Position numbers and translations under genes: made by a program
Shown: positions 1-8,890 of the stretch, in pieces
How the letters are laid out: each line of letters opens with the position of its first letter
How positions within the stretch are numbered: the stretch's first letter is position 1
Source: Thiotrichaceae bacterium UBA973
Lineage (GTDB): Bacteria; Pseudomonadota; Gammaproteobacteria; Eutrophobiales; Eutrophobiaceae
Direction of reading: 5' to 3'
Assembly: GCA_002292815.1 (NCBI GenBank)
Contig: DBBX01000010.1
Location: 1-64,000, forward strand
DNA: 64,000 nt
The notes under the pieces: model-generated
Database searches by the model: none
Seen by the model: the letters and a program-made list of their open reading frames with translations, nothing else
Told to the model about the DNA's origin: nothing

Positions 1-18
1 CCCGGTTATTAAATTCAT

Positions 19-1230
19 ATGACATCAAATAAACACCCTGATTTTCTAATCATTGGCGCAGGCATTGTTGGGCTGACAATAGCCCTGGAAATCAAGAAGC
101 AGTTCCCTGACGCAACAATTTCTATTCTTGAAAAAGAAAATCAACCGGGCATGCATTCGAGTGGTCGTAATAGTGGTGTGTTGCATGCCGGTTTTTACTA
201 TACAGCAGATTCATTAAAAGCCAGGTTGTGTCGAGACGGTAATTTTGCCTGGCGACAATATTGCGAAGAAAATAACCTGACACTCAATCAATGTGGCAAA
301 TTGGTTGTTGCTCGAAATGAAGAAGAACTTGATGGCCTAGACGAATTAGCGCGGCGGGCAGAAGTTAATAATGTTGAATTAAAAATGATCTCAGCCGCAG
401 AGGCAGCTGAGATTGAACCTCAAGCCTATACCTATGAGCGAGCACTGTGGTCGCCGACGACAGCATCGGTAAACCCTAAAGAAGTCGTCGATTCAGTCCA
501 AAATAAGATTAAGAGACAAGGAATATCAATACTCAACGGCACAGCATACATAAAACGATCTGGCGACGAAGTCATTACCTCAAATGGATGTTTTACACCG
601 GGCTATATCATTAATGCAGCGGGTTTGTATGCAGATAAGATTGCCTTGGATTATGGGTTCTCACAAGACCATAAAATACTACCTTTTAAGGGTTTGTACC
701 TTTATGCCAAGGATGACGGTTTAAAGTTAAAAACAAATGTTTATCCTGTGCCGGATTTACGTAATCCATTTTTAGGTGTTCATTTTACAGTTACAGCTGA
801 AAACAAAACCAAGATTGGGCCCACAGCTATTCCTGCTTTCTGGCGAGAAAATTATATAGGATGGGAAAAATTTAATTTGGAAGAATTAGTCGACATCATC
901 GGCATTGATGCCAGTTTATTTTTGACAAATAATTTTGGATTTAGAAAATTAGCATTCAAGGAAATGCAAAAATATTCAAAAAAGAAACTCGTGCAATTAG
1001 CCGGGACCTTGCTGAATAATATTGAGCAAGGTGATTTTAAGCAATGGGGCGCGCCGGGGATTCGAGCACAATTAATAAATACAAAAACCAAACAACTGGA
1101 AATGGATTTTAAGTATGAAGGCGATGATAAATCGTTTCATGTCTTGAACGCTGTGTCACCTGCGTTTACTTGTGCTATTCCGTTTAGTGAATATTTAGTA
1201 GATAAGATAAAAGAAAAGCTTAACTGCTAG
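19..1230 (+). CDS. lhgO: L-2-hydroxyglutarate oxidase (FAD-dependent)
   Basis: This 403-residue protein is a FAD-dependent oxidoreductase of the DAO fold. It has an N-terminal dinucleotide-binding GAGIVG motif (about residues 13-18) and the block RNSGVLHAGFYY (about residues 50-61), which is characteristic of LhgO/L2HGDH. Family members oxidise L-2-hydroxyglutarate to 2-oxoglutarate and pass electrons to the quinone pool, which repairs or recycles a by-product of central metabolism. The length is normal for the family (about 400). The ATG start lies 18 bases from the window edge, so upstream partners cannot be seen. Its last 11 bases overlap the end of the convergent ParA gene. Substrate is assigned by family; related DAO enzymes such as glycerol-3-phosphate dehydrogenase are less likely given the RNSGVLHAG block. 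Confidence 0.9.
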   Translation: MTSNKHPDFLIIGAGIVGLTIALEIKKQFPDATISILEKENQPGMHSSGRNSGVLHAGFYYTADSLKARLCRDGNFAWRQYCEENNLTLNQCGKLVVARNEEELDGLDELARRAEVNNVELKMISAAEAAEIEPQAYTYERALWSPTTASVNPKEVVDSVQNKIKRQGISILNGTAYIKRSGDEVITSNGCFTPGYIINAAGLYADKIALDYGFSQDHKILPFKGLYLYAKDDGLKLKTNVYPVPDLRNPFLGVHFTVTAENKTKIGPTAIPAFWRENYIGWEKFNLEELVDIIGIDASLFLTNNFGFRKLAFKEMQKYSKKKLVQLAGTLLNNIEQGDFKQWGAPGIRAQLINTKTKQLEMDFKYEGDDKSFHVLNAVSPAFTCAIPFSEYLVDKIKEKLNC

Positions 1231-1966
1231 TCTGTTGGTGTTCAGGCATTAACGGTTGGGGTAATTCCTTGTGGTCATGTAACGTTTCACCATCTTCTAC
1301 AAACTGCAGGATAGCATCCCAGTCACTGACATCTTTTTTTACCAAAGAGGGTGGATAGATTTCGTGAATGCCAATGCCTTGTTTAGCAGCGGTGACATAG
1401 TTCTGTGTATCTCTCAGATTGCTAATGAACGGAAAGTCTACTTGTTGTAAAAATCTAGTTAGCTGATTTAAAATTTTTGTATTCTTTTTTACTCTATTGC
1501 CGATAACAGCAACTTTAACATCAAGCGACCTGATTTTTACGTTGAGTAGTAAATCTGCAATGAGCTTTGTGGTGGCATGAATATCTCCATCAGGAGGAAT
1601 TACGGGGATTAAGATATAATCGCTATTTACGACAAAATCATTCAGCTCTAGTCCCCTGATTCCTGCTGGAGTATCAATAACCAGTCGGTCTGTACCTGCC
1701 GGCACACGCATTTGCCAGCTTCGGGTCGTAGCAGAGCTTTGCTGTGTAGCATCGATACCATGGATGGCTGGAAATAATTCTGGACGTTGTTTCAACCAAC
1801 GAATAGCTGTGCCTTGAGGGTCATAGTCTATTAGCGTTGTACGCAAATTGTTTGCAGAAAATATACTGGCGATGTTAGTGGCTAAAATGGACTTCCCACT
1901 ACCGCCTTTGGAATTCAGCAACGTGACGCGCTTGATACTATAACCATCATTACTAATAACTCGCAT
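1220..1966 (-). CDS. Orphan ParA/MinD-type ATPase
   Basis: A 248-residue P-loop ATPase with a deviant Walker A motif KGGSGKS (about residues 20-26) and an IDYDPQGTA segment typical of ParA proteins. Such ATPases dimerise on ATP and position DNA, protein clusters or membrane machines. There is no parB-like gene or obvious centromere-like repeat beside it, and no N-terminal helix-turn-helix domain as in plasmid ParA. It therefore looks like an orphan ParA of unknown cargo rather than the chromosomal parA of a parAB pair. It converges on lhgO with an 11-base overlap. The ATG is preceded on its strand by a weak GATGAG. The C-terminal tail is polar and acidic. Confidence 0.85.
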   Translation of the reverse strand: MRVISNDGYSIKRVTLLNSKGGSGKSILATNIASIFSANNLRTTLIDYDPQGTAIRWLKQRPELFPAIHGIDATQQSSATTRSWQMRVPAGTDRLVIDTPAGIRGLELNDFVVNSDYILIPVIPPDGDIHATTKLIADLLLNVKIRSLDVKVAVIGNRVKKNTKILNQLTRFLQQVDFPFISNLRDTQNYVTAAKQGIGIHEIYPPSLVKKDVSDWDAILQFVEDGETLHDHKELPQPLMPEHQQTSS

Positions 1967-2206
1967 ATTCTCATCAACTTAATATATGTTAATAATTATA
2001 TTAAGTTTCAACTGAAAACAATTGATTTTCAAGGATTATTTTATATTATTAACAAATTTATTGAAGTGATCTCCGCCTTAGAGATTTGTTTTGAGTGTTT
2101 TGTCTGCGATTAATATGAAGACAAGGCAGAAATCTGTTTATCGCGATAATGGCTATATTATCTATAATTCAATGATTTTAGACTTTGTGATAATCGTTAT
2201 AGCTTG

Positions 2207-3475
2207 TTAAACAACGCCATGAAACAGTTGTACGTCAACGAGATCATCTGGGTTTACTCCATTGTTTTCCAAGGGCAATACAATAAAACAATTTGCATCA
2301 GCCATTGAACGGAGTATGCCGGAACCTTGCGCGCCGGTTTTTCGAACGACCATGCGACCGGTTTCGTCTTGTTCGAGTATGCCCCGTTGATATTCGACCC
2401 TGCCCGGACGTTTCTTTAATTTTGAAATGCACGCTACCTTCATCATGATTGGCATCGTAGATCTTTCACCCACCATTTTCTTTAATGCGGGTTGTACGAA
2501 TTGGTAGAAAGTCACCATCACTGAGACCGGATTACCAGGCAACCCAAAAAAATAAGTAGAACCTAGTTTTCCGAAGGTAAGTGGTCGGCCGGGCTTCATG
2601 GCGACCTTCCAGAAATCTACTTCACCATGTTTTAATAATGTTTCTTTTACGTAATCGGCTTCTCCAACTGAAACGCCGCCTGATGTGATTAATACATCAG
2701 TATTATCTGCCGCTTCCAAGAAGGCCTGATCCATTAATTCAGGATCATCCTTGACTACTCCCATATCGATTATGTCGACACCTAGACGTGAAAGCATGCC
2801 ATAAAGAGTGTAACGATTACTGTCATAGATAGCGCCATTATCCAGTTTCTCGCCGACCGAACGTAGCTCATCACCGGTTGAAAAGAATGCGACTCTAAGT
2901 TTTCGGGTTAGGCTAACTTCAGCAAGACCTAATGATGCCAATAGCCCAATATCTGCGGGTGAGAGTTTCATCCCTTTTTCAAGAACAAGATCTCCAATTG
3001 CCAGGTCTTCTCCTGCCTGACGAACATTACTTCCGGATTTTGTATCATTACCAATGCTGATTTGATTCCCGGAGACTTCCACTAGTTCTTGCATAACGAC
3101 AGTATCTGAACCCTCCGGCATGATTGCCCCGGTCATTATGCGTACGCATTCACCTTTTTTTATTTCGCCATCAAAAGGTTTACCTGCAAAGCATGAGCCT
3201 ATTAGCTCTAAAGGGATTGTCCCTTCAGGTGGTAAGTCAGCAGCGTTAATAGCATAACCATCCATCGCGGAATTACGTCCTGAGGGCACGTTAATCTCAG
3301 AGATGATGTTTGTTGCAAGCACACGACCCAATGCCTCTCGAATAGGTATAGACTCTGTTTCTGTAATCGCAGAGATGGTAGCGAATATTCTTCTTAGTGC
3401 TTCATCAGGCAAGATAGAGTTAGGATCATAATCGTCCATACAACTGTAATCTTTATTGATGTCATTTTCAGTCAT
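2207..3475 (-). CDS. moeA: Molybdopterin molybdenumtransferase
   Basis: A 422-residue MoeA, the enzyme that inserts molybdate into adenylylated molybdopterin to finish molybdenum cofactor. The N-terminal half has the NSAMDGYA motif (about residue 67) and the middle has the MoCF-binding-like block with TSGGVSVGEADYV (about residues 265-277). It also contains MKPGRPLTFG and FFGLPGNPVSV, all hallmarks of MoeA. The C-terminal beta domain IV is present, so the length is normal. It is the last gene of the minus-strand cofactor operon, 11 bases after mobB, and is presumably co-transcribed with it. No ModE-like site was recognised. Confidence 0.95.
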   Translation of the reverse strand: MTENDINKDYSCMDDYDPNSILPDEALRRIFATISAITETESIPIREALGRVLATNIISEINVPSGRNSAMDGYAINAADLPPEGTIPLELIGSCFAGKPFDGEIKKGECVRIMTGAIMPEGSDTVVMQELVEVSGNQISIGNDTKSGSNVRQAGEDLAIGDLVLEKGMKLSPADIGLLASLGLAEVSLTRKLRVAFFSTGDELRSVGEKLDNGAIYDSNRYTLYGMLSRLGVDIIDMGVVKDDPELMDQAFLEAADNTDVLITSGGVSVGEADYVKETLLKHGEVDFWKVAMKPGRPLTFGKLGSTYFFGLPGNPVSVMVTFYQFVQPALKKMVGERSTMPIMMKVACISKLKKRPGRVEYQRGILEQDETGRMVVRKTGAQGSGILRSMADANCFIVLPLENNGVNPDDLVDVQLFHGVV

Positions 3476-3486
3476 GATGAATCCCG

Positions 3487-4041
3487 TTAGTTATTAACTG
3501 CAGTATTATGTTTTGAAAAAAAGGTTTCAATTATGAATTGCACGATTTCTGCATGATTATTTAGATCAAGAACAGTTAGGTTTAATTCCTCAGTGATGTC
3601 GGCATCCGTAGCAATTGCAACGATACTCTCATCTGATTTACAGAGCAGAGGATTCCCCAGGCTCGGACGGTATAATTCGATTTTTGGAATTGACTCAGGT
3701 TTGAAGCCTTCAACTAAAATGAGGTCTAATTTAGTGTGATCTAAATGGGAAATATATTCCTGTAATCGCATTGTCTGATCAGTTTCTTTTTGCTCTACCA
3801 TCAAGGCCCAACGTTCTTTAGAGCCGATTAACATCTGGCTGGCTCCTGCTTTTCTTATTTTATAACTGTCTTTACCAACTTGATCGATCTCAAAGGTGTG
3901 GTGAGCATGTTTAATAACACCGACTTCTAAGCCATGTTGTTTTAATAAAGGTATTAAGTTTACTAATAAGGTTGTTTTACCGGTGCCACTATATGCTGCA
4001 AAACCTAAAACAGGGACGTCAGATTCTATTTTCATATTCAA
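3487..4041 (-). CDS. mobB: Molybdopterin-guanine dinucleotide biosynthesis adaptor protein MobB
   Basis: A 184-residue GTP-binding protein with a P-loop SGTGKTTLL near the N-terminus (about residues 19-27). The later ILVEGFK segment is typical of MobB. MobB assists MobA in making the guanine dinucleotide form of molybdenum cofactor, used by formate dehydrogenase and DMSO-reductase family enzymes. The start codon overlaps the end of mobA by four bases, which suggests translational coupling, and moeA follows after 11 bases. The C-terminus beyond residue 165 is less conserved in appearance. Assignment rests on the P-loop, length and operon context. Confidence 0.92.
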   Translation of the reverse strand: MNMKIESDVPVLGFAAYSGTGKTTLLVNLIPLLKQHGLEVGVIKHAHHTFEIDQVGKDSYKIRKAGASQMLIGSKERWALMVEQKETDQTMRLQEYISHLDHTKLDLILVEGFKPESIPKIELYRPSLGNPLLCKSDESIVAIATDADITEELNLTVLDLNNHAEIVQFIIETFFSKHNTAVNN

Positions 4042-4637
4042 CGGCCTCGTAATTTTGACAATGCGCTGTCAACATCTTCTTGTGTGTTGATATTATCAAA
4101 TGTTTCGGGTTTGTCAGAAAAATCTGCTATGGCAAAATCATGTTGTTTAAACCAGCGGTCAATTTTTCTTTCACCTGCAGCTAAATAATCTGTCAGTGAT
4201 TGCAATAGAGTCTTTTTCAGCATGCAGAAAACAGGTTGAATGCGTTCGCCATCATGGGCAACACTGATTTCAGTTGATTTATTCTCAAGCGCATCTGCCA
4301 ACCGCTGTACCAAATCGAGAGGTATGAAAGGGGAGTCGCAAGGTGCCGTGACCATGTAGTCGGTGTTTATTGATTTTAGCGCACTTGCCATTCCAGCTAG
4401 TGGGCCACAATAACCGGATAATTCGTCCGCAACCAATTCAAAACCATATTGCGAATAACGATCGTGATTACGATTTGCATTAATAAGTAGTTTGGCAGTT
4501 TGCGGCTTAAAAACATCGATAATAATCTCAACCATGGGTTTTCCATCGAGCATTACAAGTCCCTTATCTTGACCACCCATACGCCGAGCCTGTCCGCCTG
4601 CGAGAATAACGCCTGTAACTTCTGTTTTAATATTCAT
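4038..4637 (-). CDS. mobA: Molybdenum cofactor guanylyltransferase
   Basis: A 199-residue nucleotidyltransferase that transfers GMP from GTP to Mo-molybdopterin. The N-terminal signature LAGGQARRMGGQDKGL (about residues 12-27) is the classic MobA GTP-binding loop, and the later APCDSPFIP segment supplies the metal-binding Asp. Length matches E. coli MobA (194). It sits between fdhD and mobB and overlaps mobB by four bases. Together with MoeA and FdhD, it indicates that the cell makes the bis-MGD cofactor needed by formate dehydrogenase or nitrate/DMSO reductases, none of which is in the window. Confidence 0.95.
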   Translation of the reverse strand: MNIKTEVTGVILAGGQARRMGGQDKGLVMLDGKPMVEIIIDVFKPQTAKLLINANRNHDRYSQYGFELVADELSGYCGPLAGMASALKSINTDYMVTAPCDSPFIPLDLVQRLADALENKSTEISVAHDGERIQPVFCMLKKTLLQSLTDYLAAGERKIDRWFKQHDFAIADFSDKPETFDNINTQEDVDSALSKLRGR

Positions 4638-4696
4638 TATTCTTGCTCAATTGAAATCTCTGATAGTAGTGATGCTGCGGAATTATCAAAATAGTC

Positions 4697-5551
4697 TTAT
4701 TTTACTATGTTAGCGACTTCTCGTTTTGGAGGAAGTTCGACATCAAACTCAATATTTTCTGCCCCATTATAAATCAGAAAATGCTTGTTTTTGGCTCTGG
4801 ATAGCAATGTGACATTCATGTCGCGCGCGAGATTTAACCCCATCTTGGTGATGCCTGAGCGAGACAATAATACCGGGATCTCCATTTGCGCTACCTTTAT
4901 AACCATTTCAGAGGTTAGCCGGCCAGTGGTATAAAAGATCTTGTCGTTGCCGGAAATACCTTCCAACCACATCTTGCCCGCAATAGCATCAACGGCATTG
5001 TGACGGCCAACATCTTCAATAAATATTAGTGGTTCGGTGTCATGACAAAGCGCGCAGCCGTGTACCGCGCCTGCATTTTTATAGACATCGTTATAGGCAT
5101 TTAGGTTTTTTAATAACGCATAAAGTCGAGACTGCTTGATTTTAATAGCGTGAATATCAAGTCCATCTAAATGCTCCATGATATCGCCGAAAACAGTGCC
5201 CTGACCACAACCTGTCGTGACGATCCTTGGGCCTAGTTTATCTTTCCAATCGTCGCGATTTTCAAATGTTGTGACGGCGACTGCGTTGACATCCCAATCA
5301 ACTTGAATGGACTTAATTTCAGACAGCTTTTTTATTAAGCCATGATTCTTTAGATAACCTAATGCCAGCATTTCTGGTTGAGTGCCTAAGGTCATTAAGG
5401 TAACTATTTCATAACTGTCAATATAGATCGTTAGCGCACGTTCTTCTGCTACATGGAGTTCGCGTGTATTCTGATATTCATCAATGGCGAGTACAGCTTG
5501 AGTGGGGGAGAGTCCGGCTTCAGTTATCTCCGGACGATAATTACTGGGCAT
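4697..5551 (-). CDS. fdhD: Formate dehydrogenase accessory sulfurtransferase FdhD
   Basis: A 284-residue FdhD, which transfers sulfur from IscS to the molybdenum cofactor so that formate dehydrogenase becomes active. The conserved EDVGRHNAVD block is present (about residues 180-189). The usual catalytic CxxC of E. coli FdhD is here CGQG, with only Cys115 kept. A second pair, Cys166 and Cys169 (CALC), lies just before EDVGRHN, where E. coli has none that I recall. It lies two bases downstream of moaA on the same strand and 59 bases upstream of mobA. Its presence strongly implies a molybdenum or tungsten formate dehydrogenase elsewhere in the genome. Confidence 0.92.
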   Translation of the reverse strand: MPSNYRPEITEAGLSPTQAVLAIDEYQNTRELHVAEERALTIYIDSYEIVTLMTLGTQPEMLALGYLKNHGLIKKLSEIKSIQVDWDVNAVAVTTFENRDDWKDKLGPRIVTTGCGQGTVFGDIMEHLDGLDIHAIKIKQSRLYALLKNLNAYNDVYKNAGAVHGCALCHDTEPLIFIEDVGRHNAVDAIAGKMWLEGISGNDKIFYTTGRLTSEMVIKVAQMEIPVLLSRSGITKMGLNLARDMNVTLLSRAKNKHFLIYNGAENIEFDVELPPKREVANIVK

Positions 5552-5553
5552 AG

Positions 5554-6567
5554 CTAACCTCCAGTAACATTCATATGTCGAAATATGATTGGTTTTTCCG
5601 TTAAATTAAAATCGTGCCCTTTAGGTTTAATTAACATGGAATCTTTAATTGCTTGTTTGAGTTTTTCCATGTCGCCTGGATAGCTGCGTAGTGTTTTGCG
5701 TAGATCTACAGAATGTTCCTGACCAAGACACAATAGTAATCGCCCTTCGCAAGTTAGTCTCACTCGATTGCATAGCTCACAAAAGTTATGGCTGTGTGGT
5801 GAAATAAAACCAACACGTGTCCCCGTCTCCGCTAGTTTATAATATTTTGATGGGCCACCCGTTGTTTCGGTTGTAGGCATCAGTGTAAATACCTGCTCCA
5901 AATCGTTTCTGATGTCATCGCTGGAATAATAGACCTCTGCTCGATCATGATCGCCAATAACACCTAATGGCATTTCTTCTATAAAACTGATGTCCATATC
6001 TCTATCACTGGCATATCGAACCAAATCTATAATCTCATCATGATTACGGTTTTTTAATATGACGGTATTTAGTTTTATTTTTTCAAAACCAACAGCAATT
6101 GCGGCATCAATCCCCGCGATGACTTTATCCAGTTCACCGACGCGCGTGATGCGCTTGAATTTTTCAGCATCAAGAGAATCCAGGCTTATGTTTATGCGTT
6201 TAACACCGGCATCTTTTAATGGTTGAGCCAATTTTGTAAGTTGTGAGCCATTTGTAGTTAGCACCAATTCATCCAGGCCGGGTAATTGGCCGATATCTTC
6301 AAATAGCTGGATGACGTTACGACGAATGAGAGGTTCACCACCGGTGATTCGAATTCTTTTAACGCCGAGCTCGGTAAATGCCTGTGCTATTTTTGATATT
6401 TCTTCCAACGTTAAAAGTTGTGCGCGAGGCACAAATTGCATTTCATCATCCATGCAGTAGACGCAACGAAAATCACAGCGGTCAGTCACTGAGATACGTA
6501 CATAATCGACAACACGATTAAATTTATCGATTAACACTTCTTGTTGATTATTGGTTTTAACGTCCAT
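5554..6567 (-). CDS. moaA: GTP 3',8-cyclase MoaA
   Basis: A 337-residue radical-SAM enzyme that converts GTP to 3',8-cyclo-GTP, the first step of molybdopterin synthesis. The N-terminal [4Fe-4S] motif is CDFRCVYC (CxxxCxxC, about residues 32-39). The C-terminal second cluster uses CELC followed by a third Cys in RLTCEGRLLLC (about residues 264-281). The protein ends in Gly-Gly, the C-terminal pair needed for activity in this family. It is the first gene of the operon moaA-fdhD-mobA-mobB-moeA. The promoter must lie in the roughly 165 bases between it and the CYTH gene. moaC, moaD and moaE are not in the window. Confidence 0.96.
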   Translation of the reverse strand: MDVKTNNQQEVLIDKFNRVVDYVRISVTDRCDFRCVYCMDDEMQFVPRAQLLTLEEISKIAQAFTELGVKRIRITGGEPLIRRNVIQLFEDIGQLPGLDELVLTTNGSQLTKLAQPLKDAGVKRINISLDSLDAEKFKRITRVGELDKVIAGIDAAIAVGFEKIKLNTVILKNRNHDEIIDLVRYASDRDMDISFIEEMPLGVIGDHDRAEVYYSSDDIRNDLEQVFTLMPTTETTGGPSKYYKLAETGTRVGFISPHSHNFCELCNRVRLTCEGRLLLCLGQEHSVDLRKTLRSYPGDMEKLKQAIKDSMLIKPKGHDFNLTEKPIIFRHMNVTGG

Positions 6568-6733
6568 TTCTACAGATTTAGCAATTATTGTATGTTAACG
6601 ATTGTACTTCATGAAAAGGAAACAGGGGCGATTATAGCGTACTCGTATGTTGAAACATATTTAATTAACAGCGAGCCACTTTGTGGAAGCTTTATAAGTC
6701 AAGATACTGTGTAATTGTGTAATATAGCCGCGG

Positions 6734-7201
6734 TTACCAGCTTTTATAGGGGTGGGTGACAAGGCAAATATTGTAATAGCGCGGGTCTTCGGTAACCTCT
6801 TCGCCGACCCAGCTTGGTAGGGGAAATGTTTCATCAACACTGGACAATTCTAACTCAGCGACGACTAAACCCTCATTTTCACCGGCAAAAACGTCAACTT
6901 CCCATACGTGCCCGTGGTGATTAACGTGATAGCGTGTTTTATCGATATAAGGACGATTACATAATGTGCTGAGCATTTCATTTGCTTCATCCAGTGGTAT
7001 AGCATATTCGTATTCACTGCGCTGAGTACCAATAGTTTTACTCTTGATGTTGATATTGGCACTATCACCATTGACTCGAATTCGGATCGAACTTTTCTCA
7101 TTACCGCCCATATAGCCCTGGGTGATCTGAATGCCATTATCGGCGTCATGACGCCATTCATCACTAGAGATAAGAAATTTACGTTCTATTTCGATTGGCA
7201 T
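6734..7201 (-). CDS. CYTH-domain protein (triphosphatase-like)
   Basis: A 155-residue single-domain CYTH protein. The N-terminal IEIERKF carries the ExExK signature (residues 3-7), and alternating Arg/Lys and Glu strands such as SSIRIRV and AELELSS line the expected tunnel. Stand-alone bacterial members of this size include inorganic triphosphatases (the NeuTTM type) and class IV-like adenylate cyclases. Sequence alone does not decide, but triphosphatase is the commoner activity for short forms. It starts 13 bases after ampG ends on the same strand and is probably co-transcribed with it. The biological link between the two is unclear. Confidence 0.88.
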   Translation of the reverse strand: MPIEIERKFLISSDEWRHDADNGIQITQGYMGGNEKSSIRIRVNGDSANINIKSKTIGTQRSEYEYAIPLDEANEMLSTLCNRPYIDKTRYHVNHHGHVWEVDVFAGENEGLVVAELELSSVDETFPLPSWVGEEVTEDPRYYNICLVTHPYKSW

Positions 7202-7214
7202 GGTCAGTAATGTG

Positions 7215-8747
7215 TTACTCGAATTTTAAGTGTTTATTGGCTAGATAAATAATGCCTAATACAGGTAGACCCAGTAAAGAGGCAAACAAAAAGAAGTTTG
7301 TATAACCTATATTTTCCACAATTGAACCTGAATAACCACCAATAATTTTTGGAAATAGTGTCATCAGCGAACTAAATATTGCGTATTGCATAGCGGTGAA
7401 AGAAATATTGGTTAGTCGGGAAAGAAATGCGACAAATGCTGCGCTGGCAATCCCGGCGGATAAATTGTCGGCGGAGATGACAAGATAAAGTAATTGAATA
7501 TCGTATCCTTTGACAGCGAGAAGCATAAATAACAAATTTGTTAAAACGGTTAGTAATGCGCCTAGGAACAAGACCTTCATGACACCAAAGCGTATTGATA
7601 AAATGCCGCCTAAAAAACCACCCGCTATAGTCATAAACAAGCCAAATGTTTTAACTACAGAAGCAATTTCTTTTTTGCTATAGCCGAGGTCTTGAAAGAA
7701 GATATTGGCGATCACGCCTAAGACAATGTCGGATATTCGGTAAAGGCCGATTAAAACGAGTAACAATATTGCGAGTTTAAGACCGTAACGTTGAAAAAAA
7801 TCCAGAACAGGTGCCAGATAACTTTCAACGACAATTTTCTTTTCAACAAATTTATATTTTATCAGAGCGAATACTATGGATAAAAACATTAGTACTCCCA
7901 GTAACAGACGAAAGAACTCCACGCAAAAATTAGAGAGCGTTTTATTATTGAATATTTCCGTCAGGCTATTTTTCCACGACGCGGCAAATTCAGAACTAAG
8001 ATGAAATGATATTACCAAGCCCACTACCGCAAGTATAAACACCAAAAAAAACTTAATGTATGTGGCATTAGAATATTTATATTCAGTTATTCGGTTTCTT
8101 TCGGGTTCTTTTATACAAAACGTGGTAATAATACCGATTAGCATTGCTGCAGCCATGCAGCTGTAAGTAACTTGCCATGCTTGATAATCGTATGAGCCCA
8201 TTTCTGAACCTAATGCACCTGCAATATATAAACTGCCTGCGCCAGAAACCAGCATGCCGATACGATAACCCGCTATGTAGGTTGCTGACATCATTGCTTG
8301 TAATTCAGAAGAAGCCGATTCAATTCTATAGGCATCAATAACAATGTCTTGTGTGGCAGCAGAAAAGCCAAGCATGACACAGGCTAGCGCCATTATTTTT
8401 AGGTGAGATTCACTATTAGACGGGTCAATGAATGCCATTGATAAGATAGAAATAATGATCGCCGTTTGCGACAATAACATCCAAGCTCTTCTTCTACCCA
8501 GTCGACGGGTTAACAAGGGAATAGGGAGTTTGTCTGCTATTGGCGCCCAAACAAATTTGAAGGAATAGCCCAATGCCGCCCAACTGAAGAAGGTAACAGC
8601 TGAACGTTCAATGCCGGCCTCTCTTAACCAAAGACCTAAAGAAGAAAATATCAGTAATAATGGAATGCCAGCAGAAAAACCAAAGAAAAGCATGGTGACC
8701 ACTCTTGGATGTAAGAATGCCTGAAAACTGTTTTTCCAATTCCCCAT
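7215..8747 (-). CDS. ampG: AmpG-family MFS permease (muropeptide transporter)
   Basis: A 510-residue integral membrane protein of the major facilitator superfamily with about 12-14 hydrophobic segments. The N-terminus (FFGFSAGIPLLLIFSSLGLWL), the KFVWAPIAD segment and RRAWMLLSQ are typical of AmpG, which imports GlcNAc-anhydro-muropeptides for cell-wall recycling. A loop of about 90 residues containing an extra pair of hydrophobic segments (residues about 225-330) interrupts the two six-helix halves, as in other AmpG proteins. Related members of this family carry acetyl-CoA or siderophores, so the substrate is inferred. It is followed directly by the CYTH gene. Confidence 0.85.
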   Translation of the reverse strand: MGNWKNSFQAFLHPRVVTMLFFGFSAGIPLLLIFSSLGLWLREAGIERSAVTFFSWAALGYSFKFVWAPIADKLPIPLLTRRLGRRRAWMLLSQTAIIISILSMAFIDPSNSESHLKIMALACVMLGFSAATQDIVIDAYRIESASSELQAMMSATYIAGYRIGMLVSGAGSLYIAGALGSEMGSYDYQAWQVTYSCMAAAMLIGIITTFCIKEPERNRITEYKYSNATYIKFFLVFILAVVGLVISFHLSSEFAASWKNSLTEIFNNKTLSNFCVEFFRLLLGVLMFLSIVFALIKYKFVEKKIVVESYLAPVLDFFQRYGLKLAILLLVLIGLYRISDIVLGVIANIFFQDLGYSKKEIASVVKTFGLFMTIAGGFLGGILSIRFGVMKVLFLGALLTVLTNLLFMLLAVKGYDIQLLYLVISADNLSAGIASAAFVAFLSRLTNISFTAMQYAIFSSLMTLFPKIIGGYSGSIVENIGYTNFFLFASLLGLPVLGIIYLANKHLKFE

Positions 8748-8890
8748 GACAGATTGATTAAAGCGTTTTAATGATAATAAGATGAATTAAATTATATCAT
8801 TGATGGGAAGCTTTAAATTGAATTTTGTTTATATCAGTTTTATTAGTTTATTCAGATAAAGAGAGATGATGAAGTGTTGTCGAAACGAAC

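Noticed and set aside
6568..6733. Possible molybdenum-cofactor riboswitch upstream of moaA
   Set aside because: I looked for the conserved G-rich helices and GAAA-type elements of the Moco motif and saw none; the segment is A+T-rich. A covariance-model scan would settle it.
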